Part shown: one piece after another, positions 1-12,479 of the stretch
Numbering within the stretch: the stretch's first letter is position 1
How the letters are laid out: every line of letters starts with the position of its first letter
From: Dactylosporangium sucinum
GTDB taxonomy: Bacteria > Actinomycetota > Actinomycetes > Mycobacteriales > Micromonosporaceae
Length of the DNA: 64,000 nucleotides
Reading direction: 5' to 3'
Assembly: GCF_014647515.1 (NCBI RefSeq)
Contig: NZ_BMPI01000065.1
Location: forward strand, 1-64,000
Program-made: the position numbers and the translations under genes
Notes under the pieces: model-generated
Database searches by the model: none
What the model saw: the letters and a program-made list of their open reading frames with translations, nothing else
What the model was told of the DNA's origin: nothing

Positions 1-1485
<1,485 letters not shown>

Positions 1486-1520
1486 GGATCCGGAACAACT
1501 GCACCTGCTGACCGCTCGGG

Positions 1521-1551
1521 CGTGTCCGGCGCCGCTGGGGCGCCGGACACG
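1521..1551 (+). terminator. Hairpin terminator after the GH62 gene
   Basis: A perfect 13-bp stem (1521-1533 with 1539-1551) with a 5-base loop lies 36 bases after the stop codon and is followed by a short T-containing stretch. It separates the glycosidase gene from the esterase gene, which therefore probably has its own promoter. Confidence 0.7.
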
Positions 1552-1614
1552 CTGCCGTTTGTTCGGCCGGGCGGTGCACGTCCACACGTCGATCCGAGGA
1601 AGGGAAGTCGCTCG

Positions 1615-2883
1615 ATGCCCAAGCGCAGATACCTCTTGCCGGCCATCGTGGCCGCGGCGGTCCTCGTCGCCGTCACGACCGGCCAGGCGTTGACCGGCGG
1701 CGGTGGTGGAACCGCGGCCGCCGCCAATGGCGCCCTGGCGGCGACGGCCGGATGCGGCAAGGCCCCGACGCTGAGCAGCGGCACGCGCACGATCCAGAGC
1801 GGTGGCCAGAACCGCACGTACATCCTGAGGATCCCGGACAACTACAACAACAGTCACCCGTACCGGCTGGTCTTCGCGCTGCACTGGCTGAACGGCTCCG
1901 CCGGCAACGTCGCCTCGGCCGGGTACTACGGGCTTCAGTCGCTGTCGAACAACAGCACGATCTTCGTGGCCCCGCAGGGCATCGACAACGGCTGGGCCAA
2001 CACCAACGGCCGGGACCTGACCCTCGTGGACGACCTGACCCGGCTGATCGAAGGCGACCTCTGCGTCGACACGACGCAGCTCTTCGCCCTGGGTTGGAGC
2101 TACGGCGGCGCCATGAGCTACGCGATCGCCTGCGCCCGTCCAACGGTGTTCCGCGCCGTTACCGTCCTGTCCGGCGCGAACCTCAGCGGGTGCAACGGCG
2201 GCACCCAGCCGGTCGCGTACTTCGGCATCCACGGCACCCACGACAGCGTCCTCAACATCAGCAACGGACGGTCGCTGCGCGACACCTTCGTGCGCAACAA
2301 CGGCTGCACGCCGCAGAGTCCGCGCGAACCGGCTCAGGGCAGCCTGACCCACATCACCACCACCTACGCCGGGTGCCGGTCGGGCTACCCGGTCCAGTGG
2401 GCCGCGTTCGACGGCGACCACACCCCCAGCCCGGTCGACGGGTCGAGCAGCCCCAACGACGCCATGACGTGGACGTCCGGGGAGATTTGGAGGTTCTTCT
2501 CGCAGTTCGAGAGCACCATCCCGCCGAGCAGCGCACCGCCGAGCAGCGCACCGCCGAGTTCGCCGCCCGTCAGCGGCCAGCCCGGCACCTGCACCGCCAC
2601 GTATCGGGCTGTCAACAGCTGGCCCGGCGGCTTCCAGGGCGAGGTCATCGTCGCCAACAACGGCTCCACCACCCTCAACGGCTGGACCGTCCGCATGACC
2701 CTCGCCGGGGGCCAGGCGATCAGCAGCCTCTGGAACGGCGTCAACACCGGGACCACCGGCAACGTCACAGTCCGCAACGCCTCCTACAATGGCACCCTCG
2801 GCGCGAACGCCACGACGACCTTCGGGTTCGTCGCAACCGGCAGCGCTACGCCGCCCGGCAACATCACCTGCGCCAGTCCCTAA
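1615..2883 (+). CDS. Secreted feruloyl/acetyl-xylan esterase-type hydrolase with C-terminal CBM2
   Basis: The chosen ATG follows a GAGGAAGGG ribosome site and begins a signal peptide (MPKRRYLLPAIVAAAVLVAV), giving 422 residues; frames opening earlier lack these. Residues about 45-300 form an alpha/beta-hydrolase of the CE1/PHB-depolymerase-like type, with nucleophile Ser162 in GWSYGG, Asp210 in HGTHD and His269 in FDGDHTPSP. A Ser/Pro linker containing two copies of PPSSA leads to a CBM2-like cellulose-binding domain (about 326-422) with its conserved Cys pair and Trp residues. The likely role is release of ferulate or acetyl groups from arabinoxylan, fitting the GH10-GH62 gene just upstream. 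The exact substrate cannot be read from sequence. Confidence 0.85.
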   Translation: MPKRRYLLPAIVAAAVLVAVTTGQALTGGGGGTAAAANGALAATAGCGKAPTLSSGTRTIQSGGQNRTYILRIPDNYNNSHPYRLVFALHWLNGSAGNVASAGYYGLQSLSNNSTIFVAPQGIDNGWANTNGRDLTLVDDLTRLIEGDLCVDTTQLFALGWSYGGAMSYAIACARPTVFRAVTVLSGANLSGCNGGTQPVAYFGIHGTHDSVLNISNGRSLRDTFVRNNGCTPQSPREPAQGSLTHITTTYAGCRSGYPVQWAAFDGDHTPSPVDGSSSPNDAMTWTSGEIWRFFSQFESTIPPSSAPPSSAPPSSPPVSGQPGTCTATYRAVNSWPGGFQGEVIVANNGSTTLNGWTVRMTLAGGQAISSLWNGVNTGTTGNVTVRNASYNGTLGANATTTFGFVATGSATPPGNITCASP

Positions 2884-2899
2884 ACGCGAGGCGCATCAC

Positions 2900-2940
2900 C
2901 CGGCCCGTCTGCGTGGGATCCAGCGCCGGAGACGGGCCGG
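2900..2940. terminator. Inverted repeat between convergent esterase and hydrolase remnant
   Basis: An 11-bp GC stem (2900-2910 with 2930-2940) with a 19-base loop lies 16 bases after the esterase stop. No clear T-run follows, so the call rests on stem and position. Confidence 0.5.
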
Positions 2941-3037
2941 GCCGCCGGGCCCACCGCGGCGGACGAGCCACGAATTGGTGAAGCGCTGCACGCCGCGAGG
3001 AGCGGCTCGGCCGCGTCGTCGCGGAGCGGCAGCCGGC

Positions 3038-3483
3038 TCAGTCCGCCACGTGACGGTCGAACCAGGCCAGCATCCGGCTGGGGTCCTTGGCGAAATACAG
3101 GTAGCCGTCCCAGCGGCTGGTGCTGCCCTCGATCCAGAACAACTCCTTGTCGGGCATCGGGATGTTCTCGTACATGGACTGCACGTCGCTGGGGTCAGGA
3201 TGTCGTCCTTGACCTGATAGAGGAAGGTCGCAACGGTGACGGACCTGGCTGCCTCCACCGGCGAGTCGTCATCCAGGCGCAGGCTCGTGTGGCGGCGAAT
3301 CAGCTCGCCCAGTTCCTCGATGTGGTCGGCGGCGGTCACGCCGGCCAGTTCCAGGGAGCGTTCCAGCGTCACCCGTATGGTCAAGGGCTGGGCAGCGACC
3401 ATGCAGCTGATGTCGCCGAACGCCTTCGGGTGCAGGGCCATCGCGGACATGGTGGCGTTGGCGCCCATGCATCGGCTCGATCA
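3038..3483 (-). pseudogene. Alpha/beta hydrolase remnant (5'-truncated, frameshifted)
   Basis: Read on the minus strand, the frame from about 3478 gives RCMGANATMSAMALHPKAF, then YQVKDDILTP. At about 3195 the sense passes to another frame, DVQSMYENIPMPDKELF, then WDGYLYFAKDPSRMLAWF and the stop at 3038-3040. Both pieces belong to one alpha/beta-hydrolase C-terminal half: MGAN around the family's nucleophile-elbow region, and the end with the substrate-side lid and final helix. The N-terminal half is missing and the remnant abuts the stop codon of the DUF1931 gene, so a deletion plus a one-base frameshift has destroyed the gene. Confidence 0.75.
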
Positions 3484-3930
3484 CAGCAGAAGGTTGAAGA
3501 TCCGGAGTGCTCCCTCCCAGTGTGCGGTCTGCGGGTTCTTCAGCTCCGGGTCCATGATCTTGAAGGTACGCGCGAGTGCGACGCTCAGGCCACCGACGAT
3601 GCCCGGCAGCCGGCGCTCGGTCTCGTCGCCCAGCGCGAGGTCCAGCGGCGGCCTTGGGGTGAGCGCGTCCAGGATGGGGCGCAGCTCAATCTCTTCGTCG
3701 AGGTTCCGGAACTCGTGGATGCGCTCCTGTAGGCCCTTCGTCACCGGCAGGTCGTGCGGCGCGATGACGTCGCGACCGTTCGCCTTCGCCGTGGCCTGTG
3801 CGATCAGGAGCAGGTCGTAGACCTTCTGCTCGACAAAGTCGCTGTAGCGTTTGAGGTCGTTCTTGTCCAAGTCCAGGCTCGCCGCCGCCCGGAAGAAGCG
3901 TTCGAATCGGTCGATGGCCAGCACCGGCAT
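3481..3930 (-). CDS. DUF1931 histone-fold protein
   Basis: The 149-residue protein matches the DUF1931 family throughout (MPVLAIDRFERFFRAAASLD, RDVIAPHDLPVTKGLQERI). The start has a strong AGGAGG site at the right distance. Members solved from Aquifex and Thermus show two histone-fold halves in one chain. Its biological role is not settled; DNA binding is possible but cannot be shown from this sequence. It sits in a group of stress proteins (glutamate decarboxylase, thioredoxin, BON and DUF2267 proteins), where this family is often found in actinobacteria. Length is normal for the family and the gene looks intact. Confidence 0.85.
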   Translation of the reverse strand: MPVLAIDRFERFFRAAASLDLDKNDLKRYSDFVEQKVYDLLLIAQATAKANGRDVIAPHDLPVTKGLQERIHEFRNLDEEIELRPILDALTPRPPLDLALGDETERRLPGIVGGLSVALARTFKIMDPELKNPQTAHWEGALRIFNLLL

Positions 3931-4148
3931 CCCGGTACCTCCTGTTCTGTGAGTCGTCGGTAGCTACCCGCAATCGAGCCGCGCATGCGCCGTCGTACCC
4001 CAGCGGCTGAGGGCAGCGTCGCTTGATTCGATCAGGGCCCGCGGATGGCCGTACACGCGGACCGAGTTTGGTCCGGGCGAGGGCGACCTGGACGGTGTCC
4101 GGTGCCGGCTTGCTCGCGTGATCCGCAAGGCCGGGCGGCCGCTGGTGG

Positions 4149-5564
4149 TCATCCGCGATCAGTGAGACGGCCGGCGCCGTGCGCGAACGACACCGACTCC
4201 GGGCCGTGGACGGGGGCGGCCTGCCGCTCGAGCCGGCTCAGCGCCCGGCGCAGATCGCTCAGCAGCAGGCCGGCCAGATCGTGGCTGAACCCGTTGCGCA
4301 CCACGATACGCAGCACCGCCAGGTCGGTGCGGTGCTCGGGGAACGTGTACGCCGGTACGATCCAGCCGCTCTCACGCAGCTCCAATGAGACGTCGAACAC
4401 GCTGTACGCGGTGATGTCCTCGCGCAGCGCGACCGCCAGCACCGGCAGCTCGTCGCCCCTGGTGAGCACCCGGAACGGCCCCAGCTCGGTGATCCGGTCT
4501 GCCAGGGCTGCCGCGACCTCCCGGCTGTAGAACTGCACTCTGCGGTACCCGTCGAAGCCGAGGCGCAGGAAGTTGTAATACTGCGCGACGACCTGCGAGC
4601 CAGGACGGGAGAACGTGAGCGCGAACGTCGGCATCTCGCCACCCAGATAGTTGACCCGGAACACCAGATCCTCCGGCAGCGCGGCAGCGGCCCGCCAGAC
4701 CACCCAGCCGAGGCCCGGGGAGACGAGGCCGTACTTGTGCCCGGACACGTTGATCGAGGCGACCCTGGGCAGCCGGAAATCCCAGTCCAGGTCCGGGTCG
4801 CAGAACGGCGCGATCATCCCGCCGGACGCCGCGTCGACATGCACCGGGATGTCCCATCCGGTGCGCCCGTGCAACTCGTCCAGGGCGGCGCAGATGTCCG
4901 CGACCGGCTCGTAGCTGCCGTCGAAGGTGGAACCCAGGATGGCCACCACGCCGATCGTGTTCTCGTCGCAGCGCTCCACGGTCGCGGGCCCCGACAGATG
5001 GAACCGATCCCCCTCCATCGGTACCAGCCGAGCTTCCACATCCCAGTAGTTGGCGAACTTCTGCCAGCAGACTTGGGTGTTGATCCCCATGACGATGTTC
5101 GGCCGCTGTGTCGGCAGTCCCGCAGCGTGGCGCGCGTGCTGCCAGCGGCGCTTGAGGGCCAGCCCACCGAGCATGCACGCCTCGCTCGAACCGGACGTCG
5201 AGCAGCCTGGCGCCCGCCCTGCGTCGGGGGCGTGCCAGAGCCCAGCCAGCATCCGCACGCAACGGATCTCAAGGTCGGCGGTGCGCGGGTACTCGTCCCG
5301 GTCGATCATGTTCTTGGTGAGGCTTTCGGTCGCCAGCCGAGTGGCCTCAGGCTCCATCCAGGTGGTGACGAATGTGGCGAGGTTGAGCCGCGGGTTGCCG
5401 TCGAGCAGCAGCTCGTCGTGGACCACCTGGTAGGCGACCTGCGGGTCGAGCTCGGTGTGCGGGAACCGGTCCCGCGGGATCCGAACCGGCTCCCTGGTGA
5501 ACAGCGGGTTCACCGAGAGGTCCGGCCGCGGGGCTTCCCGGTCGTACTCGGGGAGTGACGACAT
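4149..5564 (-). CDS. gadB: Glutamate decarboxylase
   Basis: A 471-residue PLP enzyme that turns glutamate into GABA and CO2, using up a proton. The sequence follows bacterial GadB from end to end: the N-terminal MSSLPEYDREAP, the PLP-site stretch HVDAASGGMIAPF (Asp244), and the PLP lysine Lys277 in INVSGHKYGL. The ATG is preceded by AGGAGG seven bases upstream. No glutamate/GABA antiporter gene is next to it. A succinate-semialdehyde-type dehydrogenase lies 1.4 kb away, so the two could form a GABA shunt, although no GABA transaminase is visible in the window. Acid or redox stress is the usual role in this setting. Confidence 0.95.
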   Translation of the reverse strand: MSSLPEYDREAPRPDLSVNPLFTREPVRIPRDRFPHTELDPQVAYQVVHDELLLDGNPRLNLATFVTTWMEPEATRLATESLTKNMIDRDEYPRTADLEIRCVRMLAGLWHAPDAGRAPGCSTSGSSEACMLGGLALKRRWQHARHAAGLPTQRPNIVMGINTQVCWQKFANYWDVEARLVPMEGDRFHLSGPATVERCDENTIGVVAILGSTFDGSYEPVADICAALDELHGRTGWDIPVHVDAASGGMIAPFCDPDLDWDFRLPRVASINVSGHKYGLVSPGLGWVVWRAAAALPEDLVFRVNYLGGEMPTFALTFSRPGSQVVAQYYNFLRLGFDGYRRVQFYSREVAAALADRITELGPFRVLTRGDELPVLAVALREDITAYSVFDVSLELRESGWIVPAYTFPEHRTDLAVLRIVVRNGFSHDLAGLLLSDLRRALSRLERQAAPVHGPESVSFAHGAGRLTDRG

Positions 5565-5598
5565 GTCCTGACCTCCTGTTCGCTTCTGCGCTCGCGCC

Positions 5599-5880
5599 TC
5601 AGCGCTTCAATGCCACGTCGATCGCGTCGCGCAGCGCCCTCGGGTTGTGCCATACATCGACGGCCCCCACATCCCCGTGCGGCGCGAATCCCGTCGTCGT
5701 CGCGGCAGTCGCGGTCCGGTCCGAGCCGGTGGTCCAAGATCCGGCTGGCGCCCATCCCGATGGCCCGGTGGATCGCGACGGTCGCCGCGTCCCGCTCGTA
5801 CTGCCGCAACGCCTGCCCCCACGACACCGGTGTAGGTAGGTCGTATCGGCAGCGTGCCGTCGAGGTCGCCGAACAGTCCA
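5599..5880 (-). pseudogene. Decayed coding remnant, family not recognised
   Basis: Two protein-like stretches appear on the minus strand in different frames: SWGQALRQYERDAATVAIHR followed by AIGMGASRILDHRLG, and near the end PHGDVGAVDVWHNPRALRDA running to a stop at 5599-5601. Their amino-acid make-up is that of real protein, while the frames in between are interrupted. They look like one gene broken by frameshifts. I could not name the family. It sits immediately upstream of gadB on the same strand. Confidence 0.45.
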
Positions 5881-5884
5881 TTGG

Positions 5885-6190
5885 TCACGGCGGCGGCCTA
5901 CCCATGCGCGCGGTGATCATGCCCAGGGCCCGCCTCACCCTGGCGAGAGGGTACGGATCGGCCTGGGCCGGCTGCACACCGTGAGCTGCCAACCCTCGTG
6001 CAACCTCCGGCGGCGGGCGGCGTCGATCAGCTGTGACAGCTCGGCGGGGCCGTCGACAAGCCGATCGACGATGACGCGAACGGTCCACACAACGCCCGGC
6101 GAACCGCTGGCGAGCATATCCGGAAGCTGGCCGACAACCTGCCGGGCCAGCTCGGCGGCCGGTCCGGGCGATCAGCCTCGCGTCGTCGCG
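5885..6190 (-). pseudogene. Remnant of a conserved actinobacterial hypothetical protein
   Basis: On the minus strand from about 6166 one frame reads AELARQVVGQLPDMLASGSP, then VVWTVRVIVDRLVDGPAEL and HEGWQLTVC, with the sense then moving to another frame and a stop near 5885. This resembles the N-terminal part of actinobacterial membrane proteins with a GWDL-V-CLTDLP motif; that comparison is from memory and tentative. No start codon with a ribosome site is present, because an in-frame stop precedes the sequence just after the thioredoxin gene. I read it as a truncated, frameshifted gene. Confidence 0.4.
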
Positions 6191-6202
6191 CCGCCGAGGT
6201 GA

Positions 6203-6637
6203 TCAGCGGATGCCCGCAAGGGTTGTGTCGGCCCATCGCCGCAACGCAGACGCGGGCGCGGCGCCCGACTTGCGCGCGAGGACCTTGCCGTCGTGCATGA
6301 TCAGGAGTGTCGGCACCGCCTTCACGTCGAAGCGCCGGGACAGCGTCGGAGCAGCGTCCACGTCGACCTTGACGAGCTTCACGTTGCCGGCGAGCTCCCG
6401 TGCGACCTGCTCCAGGGCGGGAGTTACCATGCGGCAAGGTCCGCACCAGGTCGCCCACAGGTCGACCACCACGGGAAGGGCCGACTGCTCAGCTACTGCG
6501 GCGAACGTGGTGTCGGTCGCGTCGGCGATCCACGGCAGGGCCTGATGGCAGTTGCCGCACCGCGGGACGCCGGGGGACGCCCCGGGGACGCGGTTCCTGC
6601 GCCCGCAGTGTGAGCAGACGACTATCTGACCGCTCAT
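6203..6637 (-). CDS. trxC: Thioredoxin 2-type protein with N-terminal zinc ribbon
   Basis: 144 residues. Cys8/Cys11 and Cys27/Cys30 form the N-terminal zinc ribbon typical of thioredoxin 2 (TrxC). The thioredoxin domain follows with active site WCGPC (Cys65, Cys68) and the cis-proline region AVPTLLIMHDG. It would reduce protein disulfides in the cytoplasm; zinc-ribbon thioredoxins are linked to oxidative stress. The gene is divergent from the aldehyde dehydrogenase gene across a 320-base gap. No thioredoxin reductase of the standard type is next to it, but a flavin oxidoreductase related to thioredoxin reductase lies at 17.4-19.0 kb. Confidence 0.92.
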   Translation of the reverse strand: MSGQIVVCSHCGRRNRVPGASPGVPRCGNCHQALPWIADATDTTFAAVAEQSALPVVVDLWATWCGPCRMVTPALEQVARELAGNVKLVKVDVDAAPTLSRRFDVKAVPTLLIMHDGKVLARKSGAAPASALRRWADTTLAGIR

Positions 6638-6957
6638 GCGCGGGATCTGCCCGCAGCCGTGGCGGTTATGCGGTGTGCGCCGACGTCAGATCCCCGGCGC
6701 GGCGACCCGTTCCGCCCGGTCACGCGTACGCCCGGCCCTACGGTCACAGCTCTTGGGCACACGGAGACCGGCCGGGTGCTCGGTCACGAGAATCCCGGGT
6801 CCTGCCCCGTTGGCCAGCAGGCAGTTCCACCATCCGCATGCTCGACGTCTTCATCGCCTTGCATTACCTCGGCCCCGGGTGGGCAAACCCCGGTTGGTTC
6901 AGGCGGTGCTCGCGGGGTATGAGTCTGGGTTCCAATCGTTGCGTGAGGGAGTAACCC
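6638..6957. other. Divergent intergenic region with a short dehydrogenase-like relic
   Basis: This gap between divergent trxC and the aldehyde dehydrogenase must hold both promoters, though I see no confident -10/-35 pair. Around 6754-6804 the plus strand encodes GHTETGRVLGHENPG, close to METGRILGHENLG in the zinc dehydrogenase at 19.5-20.7 kb; it may be a tiny decayed piece of such a gene. Nothing else is recognisable. Confidence 0.4.
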
Positions 6958-8382
6958 ATGTCTACGTCCTCCGCCGTCCGGCACAGCCCGATCGCCACCG
7001 TCAACCCCTACAACAACCAGCTCGTTCGTGAGTTCCCGCCGATGAGCCGGGAGGCCGTCGACAACGCAGCGCAGAACGCGCAGCACGCATTCCAGTCCTG
7101 GCGCCGGGTCGGCGTCGACGAACGGGCCACGCTGGTCGGCCGGGCCGCGCGGCTGCTGCGGGAGCGCGGCGAGGAACTGGCCCAGCTGGTGACGCTGGAG
7201 ATGGGCAAGCTCATCGGGCACAGCCGCGCCGAGATGGACCTGTCCGCGAGGATCCTGCAGTACTGCGCCGACGAAGGGCCCGGGCTGCTCGCCGACGAGC
7301 CGTTAGAGCTCGACGGTGGGTCGGCCGCCGTCGTCAACGATCCTCTGGGTGTGATCGTGGGCGCCCAGCCGTGGAACTTTCCGGTGTACCAGGTGGTGCG
7401 GTTCGCCGGACCGAATCTGGTGCTGGGCAACACGATCCTGCTCAAGCACGCGAGCAACACCCCGCAAACGGCGCTCGCCATGGAACGGCTGTTCACCGAC
7501 GCGGGGATACCACAGGGGGTGTACACCAACCTGCTGATCACCGGCTCCGAGGTCGACCGCGTCGTGGAACTCGACGTCGTGCGCGGCGCGTCGCTGACCG
7601 GCAGCGAGCGGGGCGGCGCCAGCGTTGGGGCCTCCGCCGGCCGTAACATGAAGAAGAGCGTCCTGGAACTGGGCGGCAGCGACCCGTTCATCGTTCTCGA
7701 CGGCGACAACCTCGACCACACCGTCGATGCGGCTATGGCGGGACGCATGCACAACATGGGGCAGAGCTGCGTGAGCGCGAAGCGGATGATCGTGATGTCC
7801 AGCGCCTTCGACCGGTTCGTGACCGAGTTTGCCCAGCGCATGCGCGCGCTGCAGCCCGGTGATCCCGCCGACGAGGCGACCACGCTGGCGCCGCTGTCCT
7901 CGGAGCGGGCCGCCGAAAAGCTGTCGGACCAGGTCCTTGATGCACTCGACAAGGGCGCCATTGCAGTCGTCGGTGGCGGGCGGGTCGATCGCCCCGGCGC
8001 ATTCGTGCAACCCACGGTCCTCGTCGGCGTGACCCCGATGATGCGCGCCTTCCATGAGGAACTGTTCGGTCCTGTCGCCGTTGTCTATCAGGTGCACAGC
8101 GACGACGAGGCGGTCGAAGTCGCCAACGACTCGCCCTACGGCCTCGGCGGTGCCGTGTTCGGCAGCGATCCTGCGCGGGCCCGGTCGGTCGCACGCCGGA
8201 TCGACAGCGGGATGGTGTGGATCAACCACCCGACGTCGTCCGAGCCGAACCTTCCCTTCGGCGGCATCAAGCTGTCCGGGTACGGACGGGAGCTGTCCTC
8301 GATCGGCTTCAAGGAGTTCGCCAACCGGAAGCTGGTCGTGACCATGCCCGCGGACACGCCCATCACCGACGCTCTCGGCTGA
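6958..8382 (+). CDS. gabD: Succinate-semialdehyde dehydrogenase-type aldehyde dehydrogenase
   Basis: 474 residues of the aldehyde dehydrogenase superfamily: Asn/Lys cofactor region [13 protein letters not shown] and [10 protein letters not shown], catalytic Glu237 in LELGGSDPF and catalytic Cys271 in GQSCVSAKR, ending [19 protein letters not shown]. The pattern QSCVSAKR and the overall length fit the SSADH group (GabD2-like) better than betaine or acetaldehyde enzymes, but the substrate is inferred. It would oxidise succinic semialdehyde to succinate and complete a GABA shunt with the nearby glutamate decarboxylase. The ATG at 6958 follows GAGGGAG. The gene is intact and single, with no partner downstream in the same operon. 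Confidence 0.85.
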   Translation: MSTSSAVRHSPIATVNPYNNQLVREFPPMSREAVDNAAQNAQHAFQSWRRVGVDERATLVGRAARLLRERGEELAQLVTLEMGKLIGHSRAEMDLSARILQYCADEGPGLLADEPLELDGGSAAVVNDPLGVIVGAQPWNFPVYQVVRFAGPNLVLGNTILLKHASNTPQTALAMERLFTDAGIPQGVYTNLLITGSEVDRVVELDVVRGASLTGSERGGASVGASAGRNMKKSVLELGGSDPFIVLDGDNLDHTVDAAMAGRMHNMGQSCVSAKRMIVMSSAFDRFVTEFAQRMRALQPGDPADEATTLAPLSSERAAEKLSDQVLDALDKGAIAVVGGGRVDRPGAFVQPTVLVGVTPMMRAFHEELFGPVAVVYQVHSDDEAVEVANDSPYGLGGAVFGSDPARARSVARRIDSGMVWINHPTSSEPNLPFGGIKLSGYGRELSSIGFKEFANRKLVVTMPADTPITDALG

Positions 8383-8652
8383 CCGCACGGGCTACCCGCG
8401 CGGTCGGTGGTCATGTCGGCCGGCGAGGTTCATCCGGACCAGGGGAAACACATTCTCGCACACCAGCCCAGGATCGAAGGTGATGCAGCCACCGAAACCT
8501 TCGAGGGAGCCGTCGGCCACGAAGGGAATCGATCTTCCGCCAGCAGGCCCGTGCGGGCCAGGCGGGAACGACCGGCCAGGGTGGCCAGAGCGGGCAGGGC
8601 GAGCGGCATTGACCTGACCGACCAGACAGACGCTGGCAGGACGGTGACACGG

Positions 8653-9414
8653 ATGGCAGTGCAGTACGAAGAGCTAATTCGCCCGGTCCGGCAGAGCCTC
8701 GGGGACGACGAGACCGCGCTGCGGGCGGTCCGCGCCACCCTCGAGACTCTGGCTGAGCGGATCGGCAAGGACGAGGCGCTGCATCTGGTCCCCGCCCTGC
8801 CGCCCGAGGTGGCGCCGTGGCTGTTCACCGCCGGCCCGGCGCAACGGTTCGATTCCGCCGGCTTCGTGAGCCGGGTGGCCCACCGGGAGGACGCGCCGGT
8901 CGAGGCGGCGCAGCGGCATGCGGCGGTGGTGATGACAGCACTGGGTCAGGCGCTGGACGACGAGACCTACCGGCACCTCACGGCACGGCTCCCCCGCACG
9001 TTCGCGCCCCTGCTGCCGAAGGGGGAATTCGCTGGCGGTGTCCCAGCGGACAGCTTCGTGCGTAGGGTCGCGGACCGGGCCGGGCTCGATCCGGCGGAGG
9101 CGCAGCGCGTGGCGGAGGTCGTCCTGGAGATCCTGGCCCGGCGGATCGGCGGCGAGGCCGAGGACCTGATGACGTTCCTGCCGGTACAGCTGCATCCGGC
9201 GCTGCGGCGGGGCCAGGAGACACCCGATCCGGACCTGGCTCCGGAGGAGTTCGTCGTCGAGGTCATCCGGCGCACCGGGTTCCCCCAGGACCGCGTGATC
9301 CGGTACATCCGTGCCGTGCTGTCGACGGTGCGGGACGTCGTGGACGACGAGGAGTTCTTCGACGTGCAGGTGCAACTGCCCGGCCGGTACCGCGAGCTGT
9401 TGCGGGAGCCGTGA
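8653..9414 (+). CDS. DUF2267 repeat protein
   Basis: I start this gene at the ATG 8653 (MAVQYEELIRPVRQSLGDDE) because the family begins this way; the frame opens 246 bases earlier but that part has no family-like sequence. The 253-residue product holds two DUF2267 helical units (about residues 1-125 and 126-253), seen from the repeated pattern of an ALR-RATLETLAERI type helix followed by LP-EVAPWLF or LPVQLHPAL. The family is small, helical and of unknown function, and is common near thioredoxins, BON proteins and chaperones in stress gene groups of actinobacteria, as here. Confidence 0.75.
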   Translation: MAVQYEELIRPVRQSLGDDETALRAVRATLETLAERIGKDEALHLVPALPPEVAPWLFTAGPAQRFDSAGFVSRVAHREDAPVEAAQRHAAVVMTALGQALDDETYRHLTARLPRTFAPLLPKGEFAGGVPADSFVRRVADRAGLDPAEAQRVAEVVLEILARRIGGEAEDLMTFLPVQLHPALRRGQETPDPDLAPEEFVVEVIRRTGFPQDRVIRYIRAVLSTVRDVVDDEEFFDVQVQLPGRYRELLREP

Positions 9415-9499
9415 ACGCACCGGTCTCACCCGCGAAGGATGGGCACCGTCGCCCCGACGCGGCGAAGGCTCGAAAGATGGGGCCGCGAAGGGAGGGGTC

Positions 9500-9990
9500 A
9501 TGGCTACTACCCGGTCACTGGGACGCAGCGACCTCGAGATCCAGCGTGACGTGCTCAACGAGCTGCGCTGGGCTACAGCTCAATGACGTCGCCGTCTCGG
9601 TGCACGACGCGTACGGCGGGTGAAGGGAGTGCAGGCGGTCGCCAACGACATCGAGGTCCGGTTGCCGATCGACGCGCAGCGCCCGGACCCCGACATCGCC
9701 GCCGCGGTCCGTGCTCTGCAGTGGACATTTGTGCCGGCGGACCAAGTGGGAGTACGAGCGGCGGGCCGCCGAGCACGCGTGCTCGCGCTGACCGGCGTCC
9801 GGGGGGTGACACCACGGCCCGCTCGGCGCTGGCGGGAGCCGGCACCGGCGCCTGATTCGGCCTGCTGATCGCGGTGGCCGGCGGGACTTCAGCTCCGCGA
9901 GCGCCATCCAGGCGAACACCTACTCGGTGATGGTCGACGCCGAGTACGCCGAACGGGCGCGGCAGCTGCTCAGCACGCAGGCACGCTGAC
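9500..9990 (+). pseudogene. Decayed BON-domain gene and unidentified C-terminal piece
   Basis: The ATG at 9500 after GGGAGGGG opens MATTRSLGRSDLEIQRDVLN, parallel to the intact BON protein at 16.6-17.2 kb (ADADIERDVIEELRWDS). The sense then jumps frames: LNDVAVSVHDAYGG, VKGVQAVANDIEVRLPIDAQ, KWEYERRAAEHA and TGVRGVT, each matching a successive part of that BON protein with deletions between. After 9880 another frame reads ASAIQANTYSVMVDAEYAER and ends LLSTQAR at 9988-9990; it looks like the C-terminus of a second, membrane or stress protein that I cannot name. The whole stretch is broken and not translatable as one protein. Confidence 0.7.
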
Positions 9991-10040
9991 CGAACGTCCG
10001 AGACAGGCGAGCGTCCGCACAAGCGAGAGGAGACCGACTC

Positions 10041-11933
<1,893 letters not shown>

Positions 11934-11936
11934 GCC

Positions 11937-12479
11937 ATGACCGAGCCGATCGCCTCCGCTCTGCCGACACCGCCGCCCGGCAGCGACGAGGTCGCCGAGC
12001 TCACCGATCGTTGGCACCGGGCGCTCGCCGAGGTGGAGAACACCCGCAAGGCGGCCGACCGCGACACGGCGGCGCTGCTGCAGTCCGAGCGGCTCGCCGT
12101 GTCCGCGGCGTGGCTGCCCGTCCTCGACCACCTCGACCTGGCGCTGCGGCACGCCGACGCCGACCCGCAGTCGATCGTCGCGGGCGTGCAGCAGGTACGC
12201 GAGCAGGCCGTGCGCATCCTGTCGCAGCTCGGCTTCGAGCCGATCGACACGCCGGGCGTACCGTTCGACCCGCAACGGCACGAGGCCGCCGAGGCGGTCC
12301 GGGACACCAGCGCCGAGCCCGGCACGGTGGTACGGGTGCTGCGGCCCGGGTTCGCGGGCGGGGACCGGCTGCTGCGGCCCGCCGTGGTTGTCGTGAACGC
12401 GCTGCCGGAGCTGCCCAGGGACACCACCGCCGGCACCGGGGATGACGCCCGACGGGACGGTGAAGCGGACGGTGGCTGA
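11937..12479 (+). CDS. grpE: Nucleotide exchange factor GrpE
   Basis: 180 residues beginning three bases after dnaK. The helical stretch ALAEVENTRKAADRDTAALL corresponds to the end of the GrpE coiled coil, and the C-terminal beta domain is seen in GFEPIDTPGVPFDPQRHEA and VVRVLRPGFAGGDRLLRPA. The N-terminal coiled coil is shorter than in E. coli GrpE. It speeds ADP release from DnaK. It overlaps the following dnaJ gene by up to 38 bases, pointing to coupled translation. Confidence 0.92.
   Translation: MTEPIASALPTPPPGSDEVAELTDRWHRALAEVENTRKAADRDTAALLQSERLAVSAAWLPVLDHLDLALRHADADPQSIVAGVQQVREQAVRILSQLGFEPIDTPGVPFDPQRHEAAEAVRDTSAEPGTVVRVLRPGFAGGDRLLRPAVVVVNALPELPRDTTAGTGDDARRDGEADGG

Noticed and set aside
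2520-2560. Repeat element in the esterase gene
   Set aside because: The short direct repeats encode the Ser/Pro linker and are ordinary for secreted modular enzymes.
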